From positions 1 to 6,058 of the forward strand of contig DAOUSD010000124.1 of assembly GCA_030627405.1 (NCBI GenBank): DNA of 6,058 nt, given 5' to 3'. Positions 1-6,058 of this stretch are shown piece after piece. The position numbers and the translations under genes are program-made. Under the pieces are notes generated by a model. The model made no database searches, was not told the origin of the DNA, and saw nothing but the letters and a program-made list of their open reading frames with translations. Positions within the stretch are counted from its first letter, which is position 1; each line of letters begins with the position of its first letter. Source of the DNA: Deltaproteobacteria bacterium. GTDB taxonomy: Bacteria; Desulfobacterota; Desulfobacteria; Desulfobacterales; ETH-SRB1.

Positions 1-180
1 CATACCAGCGGTTTAAGGAAATTATTATGAGCCAATTTCAAAACGCCCCAGTTTATCCAATCTCTGTGTCAGGCTTAAATTTTAATCCTCGAAATACTCA
101 ATGTATTCCTGTGGATAAAATTTGCGCCTTCCTTGAACTTGAAAAAATTTTCTAGTTTTCGTACTGGCACTAAATAAAAA
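1..180. other. Leader region upstream of rpsD without a recognisable gene
   Basis: In most bacteria rpsD follows rpsK (S11) by a few tens of bases. None of the three forward frames here gives the basic, Arg/Lys-rich end expected of S11. One forward frame is open from base 3 to a TAG near 155, but its peptide is not recognised. A reverse-strand ORF spans bases 82-309 and runs into rpsD, so I treat it as a shadow. A short inverted pair, AATAC (93-97) and GTATT (103-107), lies in an AT-rich stretch. A promoter for rpsD may be here: TTGAAA at 139-144 is a possible -35 box, but no good -10 box follows at the right spacing. The S4-binding pseudoknot leader known from the E. coli alpha operon was not recognised. 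Confidence 0.5.
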
Positions 181-187
181 AGGAGGA
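181..187 (+). promoter_or_regulatory. Ribosome binding site that fixes the TTG start of rpsD
   Basis: AGGAGGA is a near-perfect anti-Shine-Dalgarno match a few bases before the TTG at 192. The TTG gives the canonical S4 N-terminus MARYIG, so this site decides for a non-ATG start. The next in-frame ATG lies far inside the gene and would remove the zinc-binding cysteines. Confidence 0.85.
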
Positions 188-191
188 AAAT

Positions 192-821
192 TTGGCACGA
201 TATATAGGGTCAGTTTGTCGGCTATGCCGACGAGAAAACTTAAAATTGTTCCTAAAGGGAGATCGCTGTTATTCTGATAAATGTGCTTTTGACAGACGGA
301 GTTATCCACCTGGTCAGCATGGCCAGCGTCGTGGAAGAAAAAATTCAGACTACGCTATTCAGCTTCGTGAAAAGCAGAAGGTAAAACGCATGTATGGTCT
401 ATCCGAAAAGCAATTCCGCCTCTTTTTTAAGAGAGCGGACCGTCAGAAGGGTATAACTGGAACAAATTTACTTGTATTGCTGGAATGCCGGCTTGATAAC
501 GTTGTTTATCGTTTGGGCTTTGTTAATTCAAGAATTCAAGGCCGTCAGCTTGTCAAGCATAGTCACTTCCTTATTAATGGCAAGAAGGTAAATATTCCTT
601 CATATATGATAAAAATGGGTGATGTTGTTGAAATACGTGAAAAAAGCCGTAACATGCAGACCATAAAAGATTCACTTGACGCCGTTGTTCGAAGAGGTAT
701 TCCTCAGTGGCTTGATTTGGAAAAAGAGAGCTTGAAAGGTATGGTAAAGGGTTATCCTGTCCGAGAAGATCTGACAATGCCTATCCAGGAGCAGCTTATA
801 GTGGAGCTTTATTCCAAGTAA
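192..821 (+). CDS. rpsD: 30S ribosomal protein S4 (zinc-binding, four-cysteine form)
   Basis: S4 binds 16S rRNA early in 30S assembly and helps control decoding accuracy; in enterobacteria it also represses its own operon. The protein has 209 residues, the usual family length. It begins MARYIG and carries Cys9, Cys12, Cys26 and Cys31, the C+ pattern that coordinates one zinc ion. The segment [14 protein letters not shown] around residues 37-50 is a family signature. An S4 RNA-binding domain covers roughly residues 98-160, starting at [11 protein letters not shown], and the end [12 protein letters not shown] is typical. The start is TTG at 192, supported by a strong Shine-Dalgarno. rpoA follows after 71 bp, matching the conserved alpha-operon order, but rpsK is absent immediately upstream. 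The gene looks intact and functional. Confidence 0.98.
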   Translation: MARYIGSVCRLCRRENLKLFLKGDRCYSDKCAFDRRSYPPGQHGQRRGRKNSDYAIQLREKQKVKRMYGLSEKQFRLFFKRADRQKGITGTNLLVLLECRLDNVVYRLGFVNSRIQGRQLVKHSHFLINGKKVNIPSYMIKMGDVVEIREKSRNMQTIKDSLDAVVRRGIPQWLDLEKESLKGMVKGYPVREDLTMPIQEQLIVELYSK

Positions 822-892
822 AAGACAGAATTTTTTACAATTGGAATGAGTGAAAAACTAAATCCCCATAAAATTTAATCCGGAGATAAAAT

Positions 893-1924
893 ATGTCGTC
901 AAATGAACTTATGTACATGAACTGGCAAGAAATGATAAGGCCGGACAAGGTGCAGGTAACCAGCAAACCTACTTATGGCAAGTTTGTTTGCGAGCCTCTT
1001 GAAAGAGGATTTGGCATAACGATTGGCAATTCTTTAAGGCGGATAATACTTTCTTCTTTGTATGGATCTGCAATAGTAGCGGTAAAATTTGATACTGTAA
1101 TGCATGAATTCAGTGTTATTCCAGGTGTGCTCGAGGATATTTCCGAGATTATTCTTAACTTGAAAGAGGTGCGTTTCAAAGTTGCCCATGCTGAAGCAAA
1201 GACAGTTTATATTAATGTCGAAAGAGAGGGAAAAGTAACTGCCGGCGATATAATCAGTGATGACGGAAGATGCGAAGTCCTTAACCCTGATGCACATATT
1301 GCAACTCTTTCCAAGAATGCGAAACTGGATATAACCTTGACTGTTAAAGCCGGGAAAGGATATTCTTTATCCGAAGCAAATAAGGATGAAGATGCACCTT
1401 TAGGCACTATATCTATTGATGCAGTATTTTCTCCTGTTAAGCGTGTAAATTATGCAGTAGGTAATGCCAGGGTGGGGCAGAAAACCGACTATGATAAGCT
1501 CACCATAGAGGTGTGGACAGATGGAAGCATACTGCCCGAGGATGCAGTCGCATATGCCGCCAAGATTTTAAAAGAGCAATTGACAATTTTTATTAATTTT
1601 GATGAAGAAATTGAACCGAAAGCCGAGAAGATAGTTGATGAGTTGCAGGAGCCTCAGTTTAATGAAAACCTTTACAGAAGTGTTGATGAACTTGAGCTTT
1701 CTGTGCGCAGCGCTAATTGCCTCAAAAATGCCGATATACTAAAGATTTATCAGTTGGTAAGTAAAACCGAAGCAGAGATGCTTAAGACAAAAAACTTTGG
1801 CAGAAAATCTTTGAATGAGATTAAGGAAGTCTTAAGTGAGATGGGACTTTCTTTGGGTATGAAGCATGAAGGATTTGTGCCTCCTGAGGAAAATACAGAT
1901 GAAGGGGAGCAAGCTGATCTATGA
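893..1924 (+). CDS. rpoA: DNA-directed RNA polymerase subunit alpha
   Basis: Alpha dimerises to nucleate assembly of RNA polymerase, and its C-terminal domain contacts UP-element DNA and activators. The protein has 343 residues, slightly longer than the E. coli protein (329). The N-terminal domain (about 1-235) has the signature [20 protein letters not shown] at residues 31-50 and [16 protein letters not shown] near 71-86. The C-terminal domain (about 258-325) includes [12 protein letters not shown], with Arg272 corresponding to the DNA-contacting E. coli Arg265, and [10 protein letters not shown] at 301-310. A short acidic tail ends the protein. The start ATG has GGAG at 882-885. The stop overlaps the start of rplQ in ATGA, implying translational coupling. 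No defect is seen. Confidence 0.98.
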   Translation: MSSNELMYMNWQEMIRPDKVQVTSKPTYGKFVCEPLERGFGITIGNSLRRIILSSLYGSAIVAVKFDTVMHEFSVIPGVLEDISEIILNLKEVRFKVAHAEAKTVYINVEREGKVTAGDIISDDGRCEVLNPDAHIATLSKNAKLDITLTVKAGKGYSLSEANKDEDAPLGTISIDAVFSPVKRVNYAVGNARVGQKTDYDKLTIEVWTDGSILPEDAVAYAAKILKEQLTIFINFDEEIEPKAEKIVDELQEPQFNENLYRSVDELELSVRSANCLKNADILKIYQLVSKTEAEMLKTKNFGRKSLNEIKEVLSEMGLSLGMKHEGFVPPEENTDEGEQADL

Positions 1925-2553
1925 GACATCGAAAAGCTGGATTGAAATTAAATAGAACTAGTAGCCACAGAGATGCCATGTTCAGAAACATGGTCACTTC
2001 TCTGTTTAAATATGAACGTATCCGTACTACTGATACAAAAGCAAAAGGATTAAGACGCTGGGCAGATCATCTGATTACTCTTGCAAAACGGGGAGATCTT
2101 CATGCCAGACGGCAGGCGCTTTCAATAATAAGGGAGAAAGACGTCGTTTACAAGTTGTTTAGTGAAGCTAATGAGCGTTTTGGTACAATCTCAGGGGGAT
2201 ATACAAGGATTATTAAACTGGGAAGACGTCCTGGAGATGCCGCGCCTGTTTCAATGATCGAACTTCTTACTACGGAAAAGGAAAAGAGTAAAAAAAAGAA
2301 AACAAAGGGCAAAAAAAGTGCTGCAGTTGAAAAGAAACAGGTTGCAGAGGGTGCGGCAGAGAAAGTCGAGCTTGAGAAAAAAGAAGAAAAGCCTGTAGAA
2401 AAGATAGCAGAAGAAAGGCCTGCCAAGCAGGAAGAAGAAACAGGTAAGAAGTCGGATGAAATGGAGTTGGCAGCAGAATCAAAAGAGACCGTAACTGAAG
2501 AAGATAAAGATAAATCTGAAGATAAGGTAGAAAAAGCCGAACTTGAGAAATAG
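1921..2553 (+). CDS. rplQ: 50S ribosomal protein L17 with a long charged C-terminal extension
   Basis: L17 is a large-subunit protein located near the polypeptide exit-tunnel region. Residues 1 to about 117 form the complete conserved core, from [20 protein letters not shown] through [20 protein letters not shown] to MIELL. Residues from about 118 to 210 are an extension: first a basic stretch ([12 protein letters not shown] at 121-132), then low-complexity sequence dominated by Glu, Lys and Ala, with 22 Glu in the last 70 residues. Many bacterial L17 proteins end near residue 120-130, so this one is clearly extended; extensions occur in some other phyla. The tail is probably disordered and its role is unknown. 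The start overlaps the rpoA stop by 4 bp, with GGGGAG at 1904-1909 as ribosome binding site. This is the last gene of the cluster. Confidence 0.96.
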   Translation: MRHRKAGLKLNRTSSHRDAMFRNMVTSLFKYERIRTTDTKAKGLRRWADHLITLAKRGDLHARRQALSIIREKDVVYKLFSEANERFGTISGGYTRIIKLGRRPGDAAPVSMIELLTTEKEKSKKKKTKGKKSAAVEKKQVAEGAAEKVELEKKEEKPVEKIAEERPAKQEEETGKKSDEMELAAESKETVTEEDKDKSEDKVEKAELEK

Positions 2554-2618
2554 CAATTGTAACACTTTTGAGCGAGCCCTTAGCTTTTTGAAAATATATC
2601 CGCTTCAGGAATAATACA

Positions 2619-2641
2619 TTCAAACAGTTTCCTGTTTTGAA
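2619..2641 (+). terminator. Possible weak terminator hairpin after rplQ
   Basis: AAACAG (2622-2627) and CTGTTT (2632-2637) form a 6-bp stem with a TTTC loop. It can be extended by TTC/GAA if one T is bulged. The stem is AT-rich and no separate T run follows, so factor-independent termination would be weak. Its position about 65 bp after the rplQ stop is the main support. Confidence 0.3.
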
Positions 2642-2690
2642 TTCGATCACGCCTGGAGCTCACACACACTCGGTTAATGTTATACCAGCA

Positions 2691-2711
2691 ATTCCCGCTT
2701 GAACCCGGAAT
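2691..2711. repeat. Short imperfect inverted repeat in the intergenic gap
   Basis: ATTCC (2691-2695) pairs with GGAAT (2707-2711), with one more G-C pair if a C is bulged, around a CTTGAACC centre. It resembles the small palindromes that are dispersed in intergenic regions of many Proteobacteria-like genomes. Whether it is repeated elsewhere cannot be seen from this window. Confidence 0.35.
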
Positions 2712-3829
2712 GCCCTAAAACAGCGAAGTAAGGATTTTGCTTTTCGTAAACTTTTTCTTGAATTTAGCCCAAAACCAGCAACTTTTGCTATTTTTTACCA
2801 CATTTTTTTGTAGACAAAAACGAAAATGTTTTTTATATGAGCATGACAAACTCTATCAACAGGAGGAAATGTTATGCTCAGAAAAAATAAAAAGCAATCG
2901 CGGTCGTCTAAAAAGTATGTACCTCCCTCAAAAATTAAACTACGAAAACATCTCAATGCTGATGCGTTGTTCAGGGCTATCCGCCGTAAATTTGAGAAAA
3001 TACCTGAATTCAGGACCGGAGATATCGAAATAAGCATGCCGGATGCTTTGATGTCGGCTTTTGCTATGTTTTCTCTCAAGGATCCTTCATTGCTAAAGTT
3101 TGACGAAAGAAGAAAAGATGAGGCCGAATGTCAAAATTTAGAAAGCATCTACGGTATTAAAAACATTCCCAGTGATTCCAGAATGCGTGAAATCTGTGAT
3201 GAAATAGACCCAAAGAAATATCTGTCTCCAATATTTAAAGTTCCTTTCCGGCATCTACAGCGTGGCAAGGCGCTGGAACCAATGGTTTTTTATAAAGGAT
3301 GTTATCTTTTAAATCTGGATGGCACCGGTTTTTTCTCATCCAAAAAAATAAGCGCTCCATATTGTATGGAAAAGATAAATAAAAAAACTGGAGAAATCAC
3401 TTATCATCTTCAGATGTTAGGGGCTGCAATCGTTCATCCGGATTTCAAAGAAGTCATTCCTCTATGTCCTGAGATGATTATCAAGCAGGACGGCACGACC
3501 AAAAATGATTGCGAACGTAATGCCGCCAAACGCTTTTTCGAACAATTAAGAAAAAATCATCCCCATTTGCCACTCATTGTCAACGAGGATGCTTTAAGTC
3601 CCAATGCACCCCACATCAGAGAACTGAAGAAACATAACATCCACTACATTCTTGGTGTCAAGCCCGGAGATCATAAATTCCTCTTTAATTTTGTAGAAGA
3701 TGCTGCTCAGGATGGCCGCACCATCGAGTTTGAAATTGAGAATGAAGACGATCCTGATATAACACATCGTTTTCGCATCCTGAATGAAGTTCCACTCAAT
3801 CAGTCAAACCAGGAATTGCTGGTTAATTT

Positions 3830-3844
3830 GGCATCCTTCATTTC
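3830..3844 (+). repeat. Left terminal inverted repeat of element C
   Basis: GGCATCCTTCATTTC is the exact reverse complement of 5801-5815. Coding similarity of the upstream transposase stops at its first base. Confidence 0.9.
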
Positions 3845-3855
3845 TCGGTTTACAC

Positions 3856-3923
3856 TTGTCGCGAATACCGGCACAAAAAAGATAAATTCTCATATTTGTC
3901 ACGAAACTCTCGGTCGGTATTTG
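3856..3923 (+). repeat. Subterminal repeats at the left end of element C
   Basis: TTGTCGCGAA (3856-3865) recurs as TTGTCACGAA (3896-3905), with 40 bp between the starts and one mismatch. In addition, CGAATACCGGC (3862-3872) can pair with GTCGGTATTTG (3913-3923) over 11 positions if two G-U pairs are allowed. Such subterminal repeats may serve as transposase-binding sites or shape read-through RNA. That role is inferred from position only. Confidence 0.4.
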
Positions 3924-4038
3924 TAGCACTAAAATTGCACCTCTCTTATTTTACTCCCTAACTCACCTCCAAAAACAACGATAGCGCTAACCTATTGAAA
4001 TAACAGAATATCTTTGCTATAGACGACGGTTTTATTTC

Positions 4039-4066
4039 TTGCTACTATATACTTGGATACTAATAT
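4039..4066 (+). promoter_or_regulatory. Possible promoter of the element C transposase
   Basis: TTGCTA (4039-4044) and TAATAT (4061-4066) have 16-bp spacing and a moderate match to sigma-70 boxes. A transcript from here would begin near 4073, inside the right arm of the adjacent inverted repeat. A TATACT at 4048-4053 is an alternative -10 box but lacks a convincing -35 partner. Confidence 0.35.
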
Positions 4067-4078
4067 TCAAGTATATAG
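4045..4078 (+). promoter_or_regulatory. 11-bp perfect inverted repeat overlapping the transposase ribosome binding site
   Basis: CTATATACTTG (4045-4055) is the exact reverse complement of CAAGTATATAG (4068-4078), with a 12-base spacer. The right arm covers the first two bases of AGGAG (4077-4081), the Shine-Dalgarno of the transposase that starts at 4088. In RNA this stem would sit against the ribosome binding site. As DNA it could be an operator. Which of the two applies cannot be told from the sequence. Confidence 0.65.
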
Positions 4079-4087
4079 GAGAAAAAA

Positions 4088-5698
4088 ATGCCTGAATCTA
4101 AATTCGGTTCGTTAGAATCTCATAAGTTGACAAGGGAAAACCAAACATCAGACATGATGCTCCGTGGTAATAAATTTGTAAGACGGCATGACCTAACACC
4201 TTCAATACGGCTATATATAGCATTCATGGCACTCACGACCAGCGCGATAGGCGCTTGGGGGAAAATAACCGCACTGTCGCGACAGTTCATGATTTCCCGC
4301 ACGTTCGTTTATATGTTGGCTAATACTTTACACGAAACAAGTTTGACTGTTTTTGGGAATAACGTTTCCGAACCCACTGTCGTTGAAAAAATGCCATATC
4401 ATTACATATTGTCCCTGAGGTTGGAGGGTAGATGCAGTATTGAAACAATATCCACAATCATGAAACGCTTTGGAATTGATAATGCATCGGTAGGCTCGAT
4501 TAGTCAATATTTGATATACTTCGGTTACCTGCTGCCTAATACGTTATCAACAGTTAGCAATGAAATTCAGATAGTTGTTTTTCTAAGCGATGAAATATTT
4601 TCAAAAGGCACTCCCATTTTAGTTACCGTTGATCCGATTAGTTCTGCAATTTTGAGAATAGAACTGGCTGGCTCGCGAAAAGCCAAAGACTGGAAGAAGC
4701 ATTGGAAATGTTTGGAGAAAAACGGGTACTATGCTGCATATCTGGTTTGCGATGAAGGCAAAGGATTATGCACCGCTAAAGAAGAGGCATTACCCGATGT
4801 TGTCCGCCAGTCTGATACATATCACGCAATAGCTCATCGGATTGGTCATTGGGTTGGTATTTTAGAGAATGCAGCGTATAAGGCAATCCAGACGGAAGCT
4901 GACTGCTTCAAAAAACTCGATTCCGCGCGTAGTGACAGCGTTATAAAAAAAAGGATCGATGAGTTTGAAATGGCCGAAAGAATTGCCAATGAAAAAATTG
5001 AATTATATGAAATCGTTAAGTTTCTTTATAAATGCCTCATTGATGAACTTCGGGTTTTTGACGACAACGGTAAGCTGCGTGACCGTAAAGATGCAGAGGC
5101 AACCATTCAAATCGGTCTCGATCTTATTGAAACATTGGGCAACGCCAAGCTTACCGAAGCTGTTAAAAAGGTAGAGCGCACCCTGCCCACTCTACTCAAT
5201 TATTTTGATGTAGCCAAGGATGTTATTGGCAGCCTCGAAAAACTGGGAATTGATCAAGAGGCATTGCGTGCTCTTTGCTTAGCATGGCAGTGGAACAAGG
5301 CCGAAATTAAGGCTAAAAAAGCAAAGAGATCTCAATATTGCGCCTCAAATGAGCAGTTCTGTCTTGAGTTTGCCGAGGGGAGCCTTCAAGAAGATTACGA
5401 TAATGTCAAAGAGCAAGCCTATAAAAAACTTGATAACATTGTTCAAAGTTCAGCCCTGGTAGAGTGCATAAACTCAATAATCAGGCCTTATTTGAACAGC
5501 TCAAAGAATCATATCAGTCAGCAAGCACTAAATCTGATAATGTTTTATCATAATAATCGGCGTTACAGGGCCGGCAAGAGAAAAGGACAAACGCCGATGG
5601 AAATATTAACTGGGAAAAGCCAAGAAAAAGATTGGATCGAACTTCTGTTTGATATTGTTGAGCAAAAAGATCCTTCGTTTCTTTCTTTTTCCGAGTGA
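4088..5698 (+). CDS. DDE transposase of element C, apparently intact
   Basis: This 536-residue protein is the only full gene in element C and should carry out its transposition. The N-terminal part has a predicted helix-turn-helix (around GKITALSRQFMISRTFVYML, 58-77). Likely catalytic acids are Asp168 in FLSDEIF, Asp222 in VCDEGKG and Glu459 in ALVECINS. A DTYHAIAH motif at 243-250 resembles the D-x-F/Y-H motif of ISL3-like transposases. Between Asp222 and Glu459 lies a long, charged, mostly helical stretch of about 200 residues. The C-terminal YHNNRRYRAGKRKGQTPMEI resembles the end of rve/IS-type catalytic domains. The ATG at 4088 has AGGAG at 4077-4081. No stop or frameshift interrupts it. 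Similar proteins occur in Desulfobacterota genomes as far as I recall, but the family name is uncertain. Confidence 0.85.
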   Translation: MPESKFGSLESHKLTRENQTSDMMLRGNKFVRRHDLTPSIRLYIAFMALTTSAIGAWGKITALSRQFMISRTFVYMLANTLHETSLTVFGNNVSEPTVVEKMPYHYILSLRLEGRCSIETISTIMKRFGIDNASVGSISQYLIYFGYLLPNTLSTVSNEIQIVVFLSDEIFSKGTPILVTVDPISSAILRIELAGSRKAKDWKKHWKCLEKNGYYAAYLVCDEGKGLCTAKEEALPDVVRQSDTYHAIAHRIGHWVGILENAAYKAIQTEADCFKKLDSARSDSVIKKRIDEFEMAERIANEKIELYEIVKFLYKCLIDELRVFDDNGKLRDRKDAEATIQIGLDLIETLGNAKLTEAVKKVERTLPTLLNYFDVAKDVIGSLEKLGIDQEALRALCLAWQWNKAEIKAKKAKRSQYCASNEQFCLEFAEGSLQEDYDNVKEQAYKKLDNIVQSSALVECINSIIRPYLNSSKNHISQQALNLIMFYHNNRRYRAGKRKGQTPMEILTGKSQEKDWIELLFDIVEQKDPSFLSFSE

Positions 5699-5800
5699 CT
5701 TCTGATTAAATTTAAGTAACGGCAAAAGGATACCATTGTTGCCGACACTATAGTTTTGTCAAAATTCAGCTTCTCCTAAAGTGTTAACTACTTTTTAGCC
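5699..5800. other. 3' non-coding end of element C with a small hairpin
   Basis: After the transposase stop about 100 bp lead to the right terminal repeat. CGGCAA (5720-5725) and TTGCCG (5739-5744) form a 6-bp stem with a 13-base loop, followed by TTTT at 5754-5757. It could be a weak terminator or a subterminal transposase site; the loop is large and the T run is distant. Confidence 0.3.
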
Positions 5801-6058
5801 GAAATGAAGGATGCCTTAAATTGTTATACTTGTTCAAAAGCTTTAAATTATCATCCGAAACCATACCTCTATCAAATATTATTGTCGGCATGGGCTTGTC
5901 TTTAAAATCATTTTCTAATGCTATGATAATTTTATCCAATGATTTCACATCTGTCATTTTTCCGTTAAAAATTCGATGCCGCCGGATAAATCCATCGCCA
6001 TCCAATACAAGCGCCACAACAACCTGCGGACAATCCGTTCGTTTTTCCTTTTGATTGC
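5784..6058 (-). pseudogene. Fragment of an IS1634-like DDE transposase (element B)
   Basis: Read from the right edge of the window on the - strand, the open frame continues beyond base 6058, so its N-terminus is outside. Visible segments are NQKEKRTDCPQVVVALVLD, GFIRRHRIFNGKMTDVKSL and PTIIFDRGMVSDDNLKLL. These match the middle of IS1634-type (IS4 superfamily) transposases; the Asp of DRGM is probably the second catalytic Asp. Resemblance ends at KYNNLR, just before base 5815. The final HPSFRLKSS is a reading of the element C terminal repeat and ends at TAA (5784-5786). The C-terminal part with the catalytic Glu is missing, so the gene is broken. Native sequence spans about 5816-6058. Confidence 0.85.
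5801..5815 (-). repeat. Right terminal inverted repeat of element C
   Basis: GAAATGAAGGATGCC is the exact reverse complement of 3830-3844. Similarity of the - strand IS1634-like fragment ends at its outer edge. Confidence 0.9.

Larger units (their letters stand above)
2554..2873. other. 320-bp gap: end of the ribosomal operon and 5' region of a degraded insertion sequence
   Basis: No gene is supported here. The first part (2554-2713) contains two small imperfect inverted repeats, listed separately. The second part, up to the ATG at 2874, is T-rich and is probably the upstream region of element A; its terminal repeat cannot be placed because the other end of that element is missing. A weak promoter-like pair, TTGTAG (2808-2813) and TTTTAT (2831-2836), precedes the transposase remnant. 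An open + frame covering 2737-3033 is low-complexity and overlaps the transposase in another frame, so I do not call it. Confidence 0.5.
2874..3926 (+). pseudogene. Truncated IS4-like DDE transposase (element A), C-terminus lost
   Basis: The 350-residue frame is the N-terminal two-thirds to three-quarters of an IS4-type (DDE_Tnp_1-like) transposase. The catalytic-core segments visible are LNLDGTGFF with the first Asp at 149, YHLQMLGAAIVHPDFKEVIP near 177-196, QDGTTKNDCERNAAKR near 205-220, and LIVNEDALSPNAPHI with the second Asp at 239. Sequence expected of the family ends at about residue 319 (base 3829-3830). The last ~31 residues are a reading of the left end of element C and stop at TAG 3924-3926. 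The catalytic Glu region that should follow is missing, so the product cannot be an active transposase. The ATG at 2874 has AGGAGG at 2861-2866. The match to IS4-like families is from memory of the motifs; the exact subgroup is not assigned. Confidence 0.85.
3830..5815 (+). mobile_element. Complete 1986-bp insertion sequence (element C)
   Basis: The element is bounded by a 15-bp perfect terminal inverted repeat, GGCATCCTTCATTTC at 3830-3844 and its complement at 5801-5815. It contains one long transposase gene. The ends were placed by comparing the two sites where the neighbouring transposase genes lose family resemblance; both lie exactly at these repeats. The flanks are TTAATTT on the left and TTAAATT on the right, 6 of 7 identical but not an exact target duplication. 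The flanks belong to two different transposase genes, so the present arrangement probably arose by recombination or deletion after insertion. The family is not assigned with certainty; an ISNCY-type or ISL3-like relationship is possible. Confidence 0.85.

Noticed and set aside
82..309. 75-residue open frame on the - strand
   Set aside because: It overlaps the start of rpsD on the opposite strand, has no recognised motif and no ribosome binding site that I could see.
2148..2650. Two Ser/Phe/Leu-rich - strand frames opposite the rplQ tail
   Set aside because: They are the complement of a purine-rich Lys/Glu-coding stretch, which produces open antisense frames automatically.
2737..3033. 98-residue + strand open frame before element A
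   Set aside because: It begins with a T-rich low-complexity Phe/Leu run and overlaps the well-supported transposase frame; the strong ribosome binding site serves the ATG at 2874.
4959..5174. 71-residue + strand frame inside the element C transposase
   Set aside because: It is an alternative frame of an intact gene with no independent start signal or motif.
3822..5822. TTAATTT and TTAAATT as the exact target duplication of element C
   Set aside because: They differ at one of seven positions and lie in two different genes. A mutated duplication is possible but would require the two transposases to have been joined at that point beforehand.
5821..6054. 77-residue + strand frame at the right edge
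   Set aside because: It is antisense to the IS1634-like fragment, whose motifs are clear on the - strand.
1..6058. CRISPR array, defence system, tRNA or phage genes
   Set aside because: I found no regularly spaced repeats, no tRNA-like cloverleaf and no relevant protein motifs; all long frames are explained by ribosomal, polymerase or transposase genes.

Overview
The window holds the distal part of a bacterial alpha ribosomal-protein operon, followed by a cluster of insertion-sequence material. The intact ribosomal and RNA polymerase genes are rpsD (S4, four-cysteine zinc form), rpoA (RNA polymerase alpha) and rplQ (L17), in the conserved order and all on the + strand. The style of these proteins, the moderately low GC content, the long Lys/Glu-rich tail on L17 and the density of transposases suggest an anaerobic Desulfobacterota-type organism (former Deltaproteobacteria). 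That placement rests on recognising protein style and was not tested by a search.

Layout. Bases 1-191 are a non-coding or repeat-like leader; rpsK, which normally sits directly upstream of rpsD, is not there. Bases 192-2553 hold rpsD, rpoA and rplQ; rpoA and rplQ overlap by 4 bp (ATGA). Bases 2554-2873 are a gap of about 320 bp with small inverted repeats and the 5' region of a first insertion sequence. Bases 2874-3829 encode the N-terminal ~319 residues of an IS4-like DDE transposase (element A). Bases 3830-5815 are a complete 1986-bp insertion sequence (element C): 15-bp perfect terminal inverted repeats around an apparently intact 536-residue DDE transposase. Bases 5816-6058 hold a fragment of an IS1634-like transposase on the - strand (element B), which runs off the window.

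The main point is that element C is flanked by two different broken transposase genes, each cut exactly at a terminal repeat. This is not the signature of a single insertion into one gene. It points to recombination between two copies of C or to a transposition-linked adjacent deletion. Just upstream of the C transposase, an 11-bp perfect inverted repeat overlaps the Shine-Dalgarno sequence. This could limit transposase expression from read-through transcripts.

No CRISPR array, tRNA, rRNA or defence system was found. I see no evidence for a wholly new biological system here; the interest lies in the mobile-element architecture and in the tail of L17.
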